Made by a program: the position numbers and the translations under genes. This document shows positions 1 to 6,986 of a DNA stretch of 64,000 nt, piece after piece (position 1 is the first letter of the stretch; each line of letters starts with the position of its first letter). The notes under the pieces are model-generated. The model did no database searches and had not been told where the DNA came from. It saw only the letters and a list, made by a program, of their open reading frames with translations. Source of the stretch: JBBROS01 sp963752225 (GTDB lineage Bacteria; Pseudomonadota; Alphaproteobacteria; Acetobacterales; Acetobacteraceae); the NCBI GenBank assembly GCA_963752225.1, contig CAVVXS010000010.1, positions 244,754 through 308,753 on the forward strand, in the 5' to 3' direction.

Positions 1-686
1 TGCATGGTGCGCACCCGTTCCGGCCAGCGCGGCAGATCGTCGAGCGCGCCCAGCAAGGCTTCGGCGAGGTCGGTGATGCGCATGAACCACTGGCTGAGCT
101 GCCGCTTCTCGACCACGGCGCCGGAACGCCAGCCGCGGCCGTCGATCACCTGCTCGTTGGCCAGGACCGTGCCGTCGATCGGGTCCCAATTGACCCAGCT
201 TTCGCGCCGGGTCACCAGCCCGGCACGGAACATGTCCAGGAACAGCTTTTGCTGGTGTCCATAGTAGTCCGGCTCGCAGGTCGCGACCTCGCGCGACCAG
301 TCGAGCGACAGGCCCATCCGCTGCAGCTCCGCCCGCATCGCGACGATGTTGGACCGGGTCCATGTCGCCGGATGCACGCCGCGGTCGCGCGCCGCGTTCT
401 CCGCCGGCAGGCCGAACGCGTCCCAGCCCATCGGGTGCAGCACGCTGAAGCCGCGGGCCCGCTTGTAGCGGGCGACGACGTCGCCGAGCGTGTAGTTCCG
501 CACGTGGCCGACGTGGATCTTACCGCTCGGATACGGAAACATCTCGAGCACGTAATACTTCGGCTTGCCGTCCTGCGGCACGTCGGCCACGCGGAAGCAT
601 TCGCGCCCGGCCCAGGCCGCTTGCCAGCGCGGCTCGGCGGCACGGAAGTCATAGGTGGCAGGTGGGGGAGCGGAGCCGTCGTTCAT
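1..686 (-). CDS. leuS: Leucyl-tRNA synthetase, N-terminal part (runs off window)
   Basis: Class I aminoacyl-tRNA synthetase that charges tRNA-Leu in the cytoplasm. About 228 N-terminal residues are visible; the C-terminal side leaves the window at base 1. The class I signature lies near residues 50-60 as FPYPSGKIHVGHVRN, the HIGH-type motif typical of LeuS. It is followed by the family stretches LHPMGWDAFGLPAENAA, NWDPIDGTVLANEQV and KRQLSQWFMRITDLA. The ATG at 686 gives MNDGSAPPPATYDFRA; an in-frame ATG at 692 adds two residues and is equally possible. The DUF3576 lipoprotein gene lies just upstream on the same strand, a linkage common in Alphaproteobacteria. The family call is close to certain. 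Confidence 0.97.
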   Translation of the reverse strand, partial: MNDGSAPPPATYDFRAAEPRWQAAWAGRECFRVADVPQDGKPKYYVLEMFPYPSGKIHVGHVRNYTLGDVVARYKRARGFSVLHPMGWDAFGLPAENAARDRGVHPATWTRSNIVAMRAELQRMGLSLDWSREVATCEPDYYGHQQKLFLDMFRAGLVTRRESWVNWDPIDGTVLANEQVIDGRGWRSGAVVEKRQLSQWFMRITDLAEALLGALDDLPRWPERVRTM

Positions 687-784
687 GGGCATTGATCTAC
701 TCCCTCGCCTGTCGCCAAGCGAGGGTCGGGATGCGATTCCGGTCCGCTTGCCGGGCCGCGGTTAACGGCCGGACATGGGAGGGT

Positions 785-1330
785 TCAGTTGTTGGCGGTT
801 TGCGACCGCAATTCCCGCGCACGGGCCAGGACCTTGTTCTCGATGTCGCTGGTGGTGATCGGGCTGACGGACGCGTCCACCCAGCGGCCGCCGTTCGAGA
901 CCTGGCGGAAGATCGACACCTTGACGCCGTCGGCCCGGAGCTGGCGGCCGAGGATATAGGCCGTCGCCTTGAAGCGCTCGCCCTGACCCTGCGGCGGCTC
1001 GTACCAGTCGGTGATGATCACGCCGCCGAACGGATCGGCCGACGCGAGCGGCATGAACGAGAGCGTGTCGAGCGCCGCGCGCCACAGATAAGCGTTCACG
1101 CCCAGCGCCGCGCCGTCCTGGCTACGGTCGCCGTTGCCGCCGGCGCCCTTGCCGATGCCGAATGACAGGCCCTGGTCGCCGAACAGCTTGCCTTGCTCGC
1201 CGCCCTTGGTGCGGTAGTCCTGGTATTCGTCGTCGGCGACCGGGCGAACCTTGGAGGAGCCGCACCCGGCCACGAGGAGCGGGACCAGCAGGCTGGCCAG
1301 CACGATCGAGCGGATGGATGAACGCTTCAT
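785..1330 (-). CDS. DUF3576 family lipoprotein
   Basis: Small outer-envelope lipoprotein of 181 residues. The N-terminus is a lipoprotein signal peptide: MKRSSIRSIVLASLLVPLLV, then a lipobox ending AGC near residue 23, so it should be lipidated after signal peptidase II cleavage. The remainder, with LGVNAYLWRAALDTLSFMPL and DPFGGVIITDWYEPP, matches the alphaproteobacterial DUF3576 family as I know it, whose role is not established. It sits about 90 bases upstream of leuS on the same strand, as in related genomes, so the two may be co-transcribed. The function is unknown; a role in envelope biogenesis is only inferred from location. Confidence 0.85.
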   Translation of the reverse strand: MKRSSIRSIVLASLLVPLLVAGCGSSKVRPVADDEYQDYRTKGGEQGKLFGDQGLSFGIGKGAGGNGDRSQDGAALGVNAYLWRAALDTLSFMPLASADPFGGVIITDWYEPPQGQGERFKATAYILGRQLRADGVKVSIFRQVSNGGRWVDASVSPITTSDIENKVLARARELRSQTANN

Positions 1331-1419
1331 GATTGCTTCTACCTGATTGGGCGCACGCCGCGCCGCCGTCTTCTAGCCAGTGCCGCCGATTCCGCCAACC
1401 CGTTCGTATTTAAAGTCCC

Positions 1420-1454
1420 AAAACAAAGGGGGCGGTGGTTGCCCACCGCCCCCC
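1420..1454 (-). terminator. Rho-independent terminator of the porin gene
   Basis: On the minus strand an 11-bp perfect GC-rich stem (1443-1453 pairing with 1428-1438, four-base loop) is followed by a T-rich run, TTTGTTTT, at 1427-1420. It lies about 30 bases after the porin stop codon and before the DUF3576 gene, so it should separate these transcripts. Confidence 0.9.
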
Positions 1455-1485
1455 GATCAGGTTTCCCCGACCTTCCGTGGTGCCG

Positions 1486-2886
1486 TTACCAGCTGAAGGC
1501 GGTGCCGAGGTAGATCAACTGCGCGTTGATCTTGTTGTTGTTCGCGTTGCCGCCAGGAGCCGTCGCGGTGGCGCCCTGACCGGTGACGAAGTTGAAGCCG
1601 TTCTGCTTGCGGTCGTTCCACAGGTAGGAGAGGAACAACGACACGCCCGGCGCCAGTGAGTAGGTGCCGCCAGCCGCGATGCCGCGCTCCGTGCGGAACC
1701 GGCCGAACGCCGCGTTGGACTGGTCGCCCGCGCTCTTGGAGTAGAGAGCGTGCAGACCGACAACCGCCGGGCCGAACGTGTAGCTGGCACCGATCAGCGC
1801 AGCTTCACCGTCCACCTCGCCCTTCGGCACCGGGCCCAGGTTGGTGTTGAAGCGGCCGAACTGATACTTGCCGCCGACGCTGAAGCCCGCATAGGTCAAC
1901 GCGACGCCGAAGTCGCCGACGCTCAGGCCGTCGTAGTTGTAGCGGACCGGGCCGGCGGCCGGGTTGTTGTTGTAAGGCACGCCGGTCTGGTTGTCGGCCA
2001 CGTGGCTGCCGCCCATGTAGCCGGCGGTCGCCGCGATGCCGAAGCCGCCGAAGCTGCCGCGGTAACGGACCAGGCCGTCGAACGTGTTCTTGCGGCGCGA
2101 GGCCTCGCTGTTGAACGGGGACGACGACAAGCGGTCGCAGCCCGGGCCGGAGACGGACTGGGTGTTCACGCCCACGCCGCCGCCGCCGCAGCCGCTGCCG
2201 GCGTTGACGTTGGCCGAGCTTGGCTCGAACGACACGCCGAAGTCGAACCCATAAAGCTGCGGCGACAGGTAGATCGCCTTCTGGGTCGTGTAGTAGCTGC
2301 CGATGTCGGCAAACGGCCAGGCGATCAGCGCATTGCCCGAGATGCCGGGGACGTCGCCGTTCAGACCGCCGCTGTCGAAGTTTTCGAAGTTACCGGTCAT
2401 GTAAAGGCTGGACGGCTGGTCGGTCGAGCCAAGGCGGATGGTGCCAAGCTGGTCCGTGCCGATGTAACCCCATTCGCGACGCAGGTACAGCTCGCCGCGG
2501 ACCGGGTTACGGCCGGAGACGCTGCCGAACACGCCGCCGCCGGCGCCGCCGCCGGCATCCTGGCGGATTTCAAGGCTCGCACCATACTTCAGGCCGTTCG
2601 CGGCGACGCCGTCGAAGCCGGGATACAGACGGGCGTAGTCGGCAAAGCCGTAGTTGGTCTGCTTGTTGCCGCCAGTCAGCGGGGTGCTGCTGTTGCCCGC
2701 CGTCGAGCCGGCCGTGTTGTTGTCGACGTCACGGTCGAACGAAGCATAGGCGTAGAATCGGAAGCGGCCGTTCAACCGGACGGTCACGGTGCCGGGGGCG
2801 GGGCTCGCGGTCTGGGCATCAGCAACGCTGGCCACCCCGATCGACGCGCCCAGCACGGCCACGGTGGCCAGCAGGAGCTTACGCAT
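1486..2886 (-). CDS. Outer-membrane porin
   Basis: General diffusion porin of 466 residues. A Sec signal peptide (MRKLLLATVAVLGASIGVAS, cleavage after VADAQ near residue 25) leads into alternating beta-strand sequence rich in Gly, Asn, Tyr and Phe. The protein ends in a terminal aromatic (YLGTAFSW), the usual recognition signal for the BAM insertion machinery. The opening strand VTVRLNGRFRFYAYAS resembles Acetobacteraceae porins. A strong Shine-Dalgarno (GAGGAGG, 2893-2899) supports the ATG at 2886. The gene stands alone, with its own leader and terminator. A cysteine-bearing loop (GSGCGGGG and GPGCDR) could form a disulfide. Pore specificity cannot be read. Confidence 0.92.
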   Translation of the reverse strand: MRKLLLATVAVLGASIGVASVADAQTASPAPGTVTVRLNGRFRFYAYASFDRDVDNNTAGSTAGNSSTPLTGGNKQTNYGFADYARLYPGFDGVAANGLKYGASLEIRQDAGGGAGGGVFGSVSGRNPVRGELYLRREWGYIGTDQLGTIRLGSTDQPSSLYMTGNFENFDSGGLNGDVPGISGNALIAWPFADIGSYYTTQKAIYLSPQLYGFDFGVSFEPSSANVNAGSGCGGGGVGVNTQSVSGPGCDRLSSSPFNSEASRRKNTFDGLVRYRGSFGGFGIAATAGYMGGSHVADNQTGVPYNNNPAAGPVRYNYDGLSVGDFGVALTYAGFSVGGKYQFGRFNTNLGPVPKGEVDGEAALIGASYTFGPAVVGLHALYSKSAGDQSNAAFGRFRTERGIAAGGTYSLAPGVSLFLSYLWNDRKQNGFNFVTGQGATATAPGGNANNNKINAQLIYLGTAFSW

Positions 2887-2904
2887 AAGAAACCCTCCTC
2901 AAAA

Positions 2905-2919
2905 CGCCGTCGAACGGCG
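2905..2919 (-). promoter_or_regulatory. Small inverted repeat in the porin leader
   Basis: CGCCGT (2905-2910), a three-base loop, and ACGGCG (2914-2919) form a perfect 6-bp dyad 19 bases upstream of the porin start codon, just behind its ribosome binding site. It could be a leader hairpin or a protein site. The stem is seen; any role is inference. Confidence 0.4.
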
Positions 2920-3019
2920 ACCAATCGAGGTCCCGCCCCGTCCCCCCGGAACCTGCGTCGGTTCGCTTGGGCGGGTCAGCCAGACCTGAAAGGAGTATTG
3001 CCAAGCGCCGTTCGCGGCA

Positions 3020-3058
3020 GCAATCGCGAAACCGCGACGCCCATGGCAATCGCGAAAC
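3020..3058 (-). repeat. 13-bp direct repeat upstream of the porin
   Basis: GCAATCGCGAAAC occurs at 3020-3032 and again, identically, at 3046-3058, with starts 26 bp apart and both in the porin upstream region. Equal phase over about 2.5 helical turns fits a tandem binding site for a response regulator, but no specific regulator can be named. Confidence 0.5.
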
Positions 3059-3090
3059 ACTGTGGCTGAGCAGACACATGTCGCCCAACC

Positions 3091-3657
3091 CTACAGCAGT
3101 GCGCTAATCGCCCCGACCCCAGAAACCCAGCGCGGCAGCCGTCGAACGCTGCGTCCGTCGACCCCGCCCAGCGCGAACACCGGCACGGTTGCCCGCCGCG
3201 CCACCAAGGACCAGCGATACGGTCCAAGCCCGGCTTGACCCGGGTGCGTCGCAGTCGGGAACGCAGGGGCGAGAAACACCGTCGCGACACCGTTCCGACC
3301 GGCTCGGACCAGGTCGGCGACGCCGTGCGCCGACGCCGTGCGCAACTGCCGCCCGCGACCGCCTCGGCCGGCCCGCAAATGCCGTCCCGGTCCCGCCCCG
3401 ATCACCGCCTTTCCGGCAACCACCATCGGGATGCGGCGCATGCGGCAAAGCTGCCACACACCCTGTGCCAGTTCTGCACGTCCGGGTGCCCCGTCATGCC
3501 GGAACACCATCCCGCACAGCCCGGGGCCCGGCAGCCGCCGCACCGTCGCGAGCAGGTCGGGCATCCGCGCCGGATCGGAGAATAGCCAGAGCGGAGGCAG
3601 CCGGTTGCGTGTCCGCGACTTGACCGCCCGTGCCCAGCCGACAAGCTTGTCGTCCAT
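3091..3657 (-). CDS. Thiamine-phosphate synthase-like (TMP-TENI family) protein
   Basis: About 188 residues with the TenI/ThiE-type TIM-barrel pattern. LPPLWLFSDPARMPDLLATV is the beta1-alpha1 segment, LCRMRRIPMVVAG the next strand region, and ATVFLAPAFPTATHPGQAGLG followed by VPVFALGGVD give the phosphate-binding end of the barrel. ThiE makes thiamine phosphate; TenI homologues isomerise or bind the thiazole. This protein is shorter than ThiE (about 210), lacks a clear pyrophosphate-binding DxxxD segment, and stands without other thi genes, so I would not assert ThiE activity. The chosen ATG at 3657 overlaps the ATG of divergent yggS by two bases. A later GTG is possible because the conserved region begins about 20 residues in. 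Confidence 0.72.
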   Translation of the reverse strand: MDDKLVGWARAVKSRTRNRLPPLWLFSDPARMPDLLATVRRLPGPGLCGMVFRHDGAPGRAELAQGVWQLCRMRRIPMVVAGKAVIGAGPGRHLRAGRGGRGRQLRTASAHGVADLVRAGRNGVATVFLAPAFPTATHPGQAGLGPYRWSLVARRATVPVFALGGVDGRSVRRLPRWVSGVGAISALL

Positions 3658-4366
3658 GCCTACTCCCTCGCCGCCCCCCGCTCCGTCGAGCGTCGCCGCG
3701 CGCCTCAACGCCGTCCAGGGCCGGATCACCGCCGCCCTGGCCGACGCCGCCCGCCCGCCCGGCAGCGTGACGCTGGTGGCCGTCTCAAAAACCCACCCGG
3801 CCGAACTCGTCGAGCAGGCGCTCGAAGCCGGCGTTGCGACCTTCGGTGAGAACCGCGTCCAAGAAGCGGCGGCCAAATTCCCCGGGCTGCGCGGGCGTTG
3901 GCCGGACCTGCGGCTGCATCTCATCGGCGGGCTGCAGACCAACAAGGCGCGCGACGCGGTGGCCTTGGCCGACGTCATCGAAAGCCTCGACCGTCCGCGC
4001 CTTGCCGACGCCATCGCCGACGCGATCCAGCGCACCGGCCGTTCGCCAGGCCTGCTCGTGCAGGTCAATGTGGGCGATGAGCCGCAAAAGGCCGGCATCC
4101 CCACCGCCGACGCCGACGCCTTCATCGCCCGCTGCCACGAGCGGTTCGGCCCGGCGCTGCAAGGATTGATGTGCATCCCGCCCGCCGAGGGCGACCCGGC
4201 GCCGCATTTCGCCTGGCTCGCGGCCCGGGCCCGGGCACATGGGCTCGCCACCGTCAGCATGGGCATGTCCGGCGATTTCGAGACCGCCATCCGCCACGGC
4301 GCCACGCATGTCCGGATCGGCAGCGCGATCTTCGGCCACCGGCCGCCGCCGGGCCGCCCGGACTGA
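3656..4366 (+). CDS. yggS: YggS/PLPBP family pyridoxal-phosphate homeostasis protein
   Basis: 236-residue single-domain PLP-binding barrel protein that buffers pyridoxal phosphate and has no known catalytic reaction. Family signatures are clear: VTLVAVSKTHPAELV holds the PLP Schiff-base lysine (about residue 44), followed by FGENRVQEAAAKF, LHLIGGLQTNKAR, VQVNVGDEPQKAGI and the C-terminal MGMSGDFETAIRHGATHVRIGSAIFG phosphate-binding segment. Length is normal. The ATG at 3656 is the only good start before the first helix; upstream in-frame sequence is the reverse of the divergent thiE-like gene. The C-terminus ends 24 bases before the convergent cysA stop. Confidence 0.95.
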   Translation: MPTPSPPPAPSSVAARLNAVQGRITAALADAARPPGSVTLVAVSKTHPAELVEQALEAGVATFGENRVQEAAAKFPGLRGRWPDLRLHLIGGLQTNKARDAVALADVIESLDRPRLADAIADAIQRTGRSPGLLVQVNVGDEPQKAGIPTADADAFIARCHERFGPALQGLMCIPPAEGDPAPHFAWLAARARAHGLATVSMGMSGDFETAIRHGATHVRIGSAIFGHRPPPGRPD

Positions 4367-4390
4367 GCCGTCGGCCCCCGTACGCGACGC

Positions 4391-5044
4391 TCAGACCATC
4401 CGGCCCGCTTCCATCACCACCAGGCGGTCGGCCAGCGCTTCCGCCTCCTCATGGTCGTGGGTGACGAACACGGCGGTGATGCCGAGGCCGCGTTGGATGA
4501 CCCGCAGGCTTTCTCGCAGCGCTTCCCGCACCGGACGGTCGAGCGCGCCGAACGGCTCGTCGAGCAGCAGGATGCGCGGCTCCGGCGCCAGCGCCCGCGC
4601 CAGCGCCACCCGCTGCCGCTGCCCGCCCGACAATTGCGACGGCAGCCGCCGCTCCAGCCCTTCCAGCCGCACCATCGCCAGCAGCCGCGACACCGCGGCC
4701 GCCCGCGCCACCCGGCCGACGCCGCGGACGCGCAGGCCGAAAGCGATGTTGTCGGCCACCGTCATGTGCTGGAACAGCGCGTAGCCCTGGAACACGAAGC
4801 CCACGCCGCGCTTGCCGGCCCCGAGCGCGGTGACGTCGCGCCCATCGAGCCGCACCTGCCCGGCGTCCGGCTGCTCCAGCCCGGCGATCACCCGCAGCAA
4901 CGTCGTCTTGCCCGACCCCGACGCGCCGAGCAACGCCACGCACTCGCCGCGCGCCACCGCCAGCGACACGTCGTCGAGCACGAGCGTGGCGCCGAAGCGC
5001 TTGCGGATCCCCTCGAGCTGGATCACCCCGTCCGGCTCGGTCAC
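4391..5044 (-). CDS. cysA: Sulfate-type ABC transporter ATPase, lacking the C-terminal domain
   Basis: ATPase that energises the CysT-CysW permease. The nucleotide-binding domain is complete: Walker A GASGSGKTT near residue 39, Q-loop FVFQGYALFQHMTV, signature LSGGQRQR, Walker B ILLLDEP, and the switch histidine in VFVTHDHEEAEA. At about 217 residues it stops right after the ATPase domain. Typical CysA proteins run to 330-360 residues with a regulatory C-terminal region, absent here. The GTG start at 5044 overlaps the cysW TGA (GTGA), indicating translational coupling. The long in-frame upstream extension lies inside cysW and is not real. Sulfate versus another oxyanion is assigned from the permease pair only. 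Confidence 0.85.
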   Translation of the reverse strand: MTEPDGVIQLEGIRKRFGATLVLDDVSLAVARGECVALLGASGSGKTTLLRVIAGLEQPDAGQVRLDGRDVTALGAGKRGVGFVFQGYALFQHMTVADNIAFGLRVRGVGRVARAAAVSRLLAMVRLEGLERRLPSQLSGGQRQRVALARALAPEPRILLLDEPFGALDRPVREALRESLRVIQRGLGITAVFVTHDHEEAEALADRLVVMEAGRMV

Positions 5045-5892
5045 GCGGTCGCCAAGGCCGCGTCCTGCCCGGCGCGCATCGCCCGCCGCTGCCGCCATTC
5101 CAGCACGCTGCGCGCCGCAACCGTCAGCAGCGCGAGCCCGGCCAGCACGGCCGCGAGGCTGAACGCGGCCGGAAGGTCATACTGGTTGTAAAGGATCTCG
5201 ATCTGCAGCGGCATCGTGTTCGTCAGGCCGCGGATGTGGCCCGACACCACCGACACCGCCCCGAACTCGCCCATTGCCCGCGCATTGCACAACAGCACGC
5301 CGAACGCCAACCCCCACCGCACCCGCGGCAGCGTCACATACCACAAGACCTGCCAGAACCCGGCGCCCAGGGTCAGCGCCGCCTCCTCCTCGGTCGCGCC
5401 CTGCGCCTCCATGATCGGAATCAGCTGGCCCGCCACGAACGGCACCGTCACGAACATCGTGCACAGCACGATGCCGGGCAGGGCGAAGATCACCTTGACG
5501 CCGGCCGCGGCCAGCATCGGCCCGAACCAGCCCTGGCCGCCGAACAGCGTGACATAGGCCAGGCCGGCCACCACCGGGCTGATGGAGAACGGCAGGCCGA
5601 CCAGCGCCCGCAGCACGCCGCGGCCAGGAAACTCGAACCGCACCACGCACCAGGCCGTCGCCAAGCCGAACAGAGTGTTGACCGGCACCACCACGGCCGC
5701 GACCAGCAGCGTCAGCCGCATCGCCGCCGCCGCATCCGGATCGGCCAGCGCCGCCCGCGCACCGGCCAGGCCCGCCGCGGACGCTTCCCAGAACACGGTC
5801 CCCAGCGGCAGCAGCAGCAGGACCGCGATCACCAGGATGGCCGCGAGCGACAGCCCGGCACGCAGCCACCGTCCTTCGCCGATATCAACCAA
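5041..5892 (-). CDS. cysW: Sulfate ABC transporter permease CysW
   Basis: 283-residue inner-membrane permease with about six hydrophobic segments. The first is LSLAAILVIAVLLLLPLGTV near residue 15. The cytoplasmic EAA loop that docks with the ATPase is EEEAALTLGAGFWQVLWYVTLP at about 170-190. CysW hallmarks are FSISPVVAGLAYVTLFG and NARAMGEFGAVSVVSGHIRG, which match sulfate/thiosulfate permeases closely. Its start overlaps the end of cysT by 8 bases and its stop overlaps cysA by 4, so the three form one operon read right to left. No periplasmic binding protein gene accompanies them here. Confidence 0.9.
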   Translation of the reverse strand: MVDIGEGRWLRAGLSLAAILVIAVLLLLPLGTVFWEASAAGLAGARAALADPDAAAAMRLTLLVAAVVVPVNTLFGLATAWCVVRFEFPGRGVLRALVGLPFSISPVVAGLAYVTLFGGQGWFGPMLAAAGVKVIFALPGIVLCTMFVTVPFVAGQLIPIMEAQGATEEEAALTLGAGFWQVLWYVTLPRVRWGLAFGVLLCNARAMGEFGAVSVVSGHIRGLTNTMPLQIEILYNQYDLPAAFSLAAVLAGLALLTVAARSVLEWRQRRAMRAGQDAALATA

Positions 5893-6709
5893 GCCGGCGC
5901 CCCACGGCCTGCAGCAGGAGCAACAGCAGGACCGAGAGCGCCAGCATCGCCACCCCGAGGACCGACGCCCCGGGATAATCGAACTGCTCCAGCCGGGTCA
6001 CGATCAGCAGCGGCAGGATCTCCGACACCATCGGCATGTTGCCGGCGATGAAGATCACCGACCCGTATTCGCCGACCCCGCGCGCAAACGCCAGCGCGGC
6101 TCCCATCACCACGGCCGGAACCAGGCCCGGCCAGATCACGCTGGCGAAGATCCGCCAGGGCGAAGCGCCGAGCAGCAGCGCCGCCTCCTCGCTGCTGCGG
6201 TCGGCGGCGGCCAGCACCGGCTGCACCGAACGCACCATGAACGGCAGGCCGGCAAACACCAGCGCCACCGTGATCCCGAGCGGCGTGTAGGCGACGCTCA
6301 CCCCCGCCGCCGCGAGTGGCCCGCCCAGCAGCCCGTCGGGGGCCAGCAGCGTCGTCAGCGTGATCCCCGCCACCGCCGTCGGCAGCGCGAACGGCAGGTC
6401 CACGGCCGCATCCAGCAAGCGCCGCAACGGCGGCCGGTAGCGGGTCAGCACCCAGGCCACCAGCACGCCCAGCGGCACGTTCACCGCGGCGGCGGCCAGC
6501 GCGGACACCAGGCTCACCCGGAACGCCGCCACGGTGCGCGGGCTCGACAGCAGCGCCCAGGCGTCGCTGCCGGGCATGGCCAGCGCCTTCGCGCTCACGC
6601 CGAGCAGCGGCAGCAGCACGATCAGCCCGAGCCAGCTCGCGGCCATCCCGAGCGTCAGCGCGAAGCCGGGCAACACGCGCCCGGGCCGGGTGGGGGACGG
6701 GGTCGCCAT
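5885..6709 (-). CDS. cysT: Sulfate ABC transporter permease CysT
   Basis: 274-residue partner permease of CysW, with about six membrane spans. Its EAA motif is SSEEAALLLGASPWRIFASVIWPGL around residues 170-195, and the family stretches DLPFALPTAVAGITLTTLLAPDG and ARGVGEYGSVIFIAGN are conserved in CysT/CysU. It is the first gene of the cysTWA operon, transcribed away from kup across a 277-bp shared upstream region. The ATG at 6709 is the only candidate near the first hydrophobic segment. The call is firm to subfamily; transport of sulfate rather than thiosulfate or molybdate is inferred. Confidence 0.9.
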   Translation of the reverse strand: MATPSPTRPGRVLPGFALTLGMAASWLGLIVLLPLLGVSAKALAMPGSDAWALLSSPRTVAAFRVSLVSALAAAAVNVPLGVLVAWVLTRYRPPLRRLLDAAVDLPFALPTAVAGITLTTLLAPDGLLGGPLAAAGVSVAYTPLGITVALVFAGLPFMVRSVQPVLAAADRSSEEAALLLGASPWRIFASVIWPGLVPAVVMGAALAFARGVGEYGSVIFIAGNMPMVSEILPLLIVTRLEQFDYPGASVLGVAMLALSVLLLLLLQAVGRRLG

Positions 6710-6986
6710 GGATCCATAGAAGCATATTCGCCGCCCGGGTCCACCCTGCCCGGTCCGCGCGCGTCAACCCTGCGTCACGCGGGAACTCGCAATGGGTGGC
6801 ACCGCTCATACGCAGCATGCCGTCGAGCGACCTCAACACCGGCGCCGCGCGTCGCCGCCCGGCGGGCCGCTTGCATAGGCGGCGCCACCCAGACTATGCC
6901 TTCGTCGCTGCTGGCGCCGGGCCCTGTCCGATCTCGCCGGCGCGGAGAATTCATCCCATGCCGCTTCCCCCCACACGGGCGGCCGC

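Noticed and set aside
1750..3069. 439-residue plus-strand frame over the porin
   Set aside because: It lies fully antisense to a well-supported porin and its composition is the Ala/Val/Arg-rich pattern of GC-rich shadow frames.
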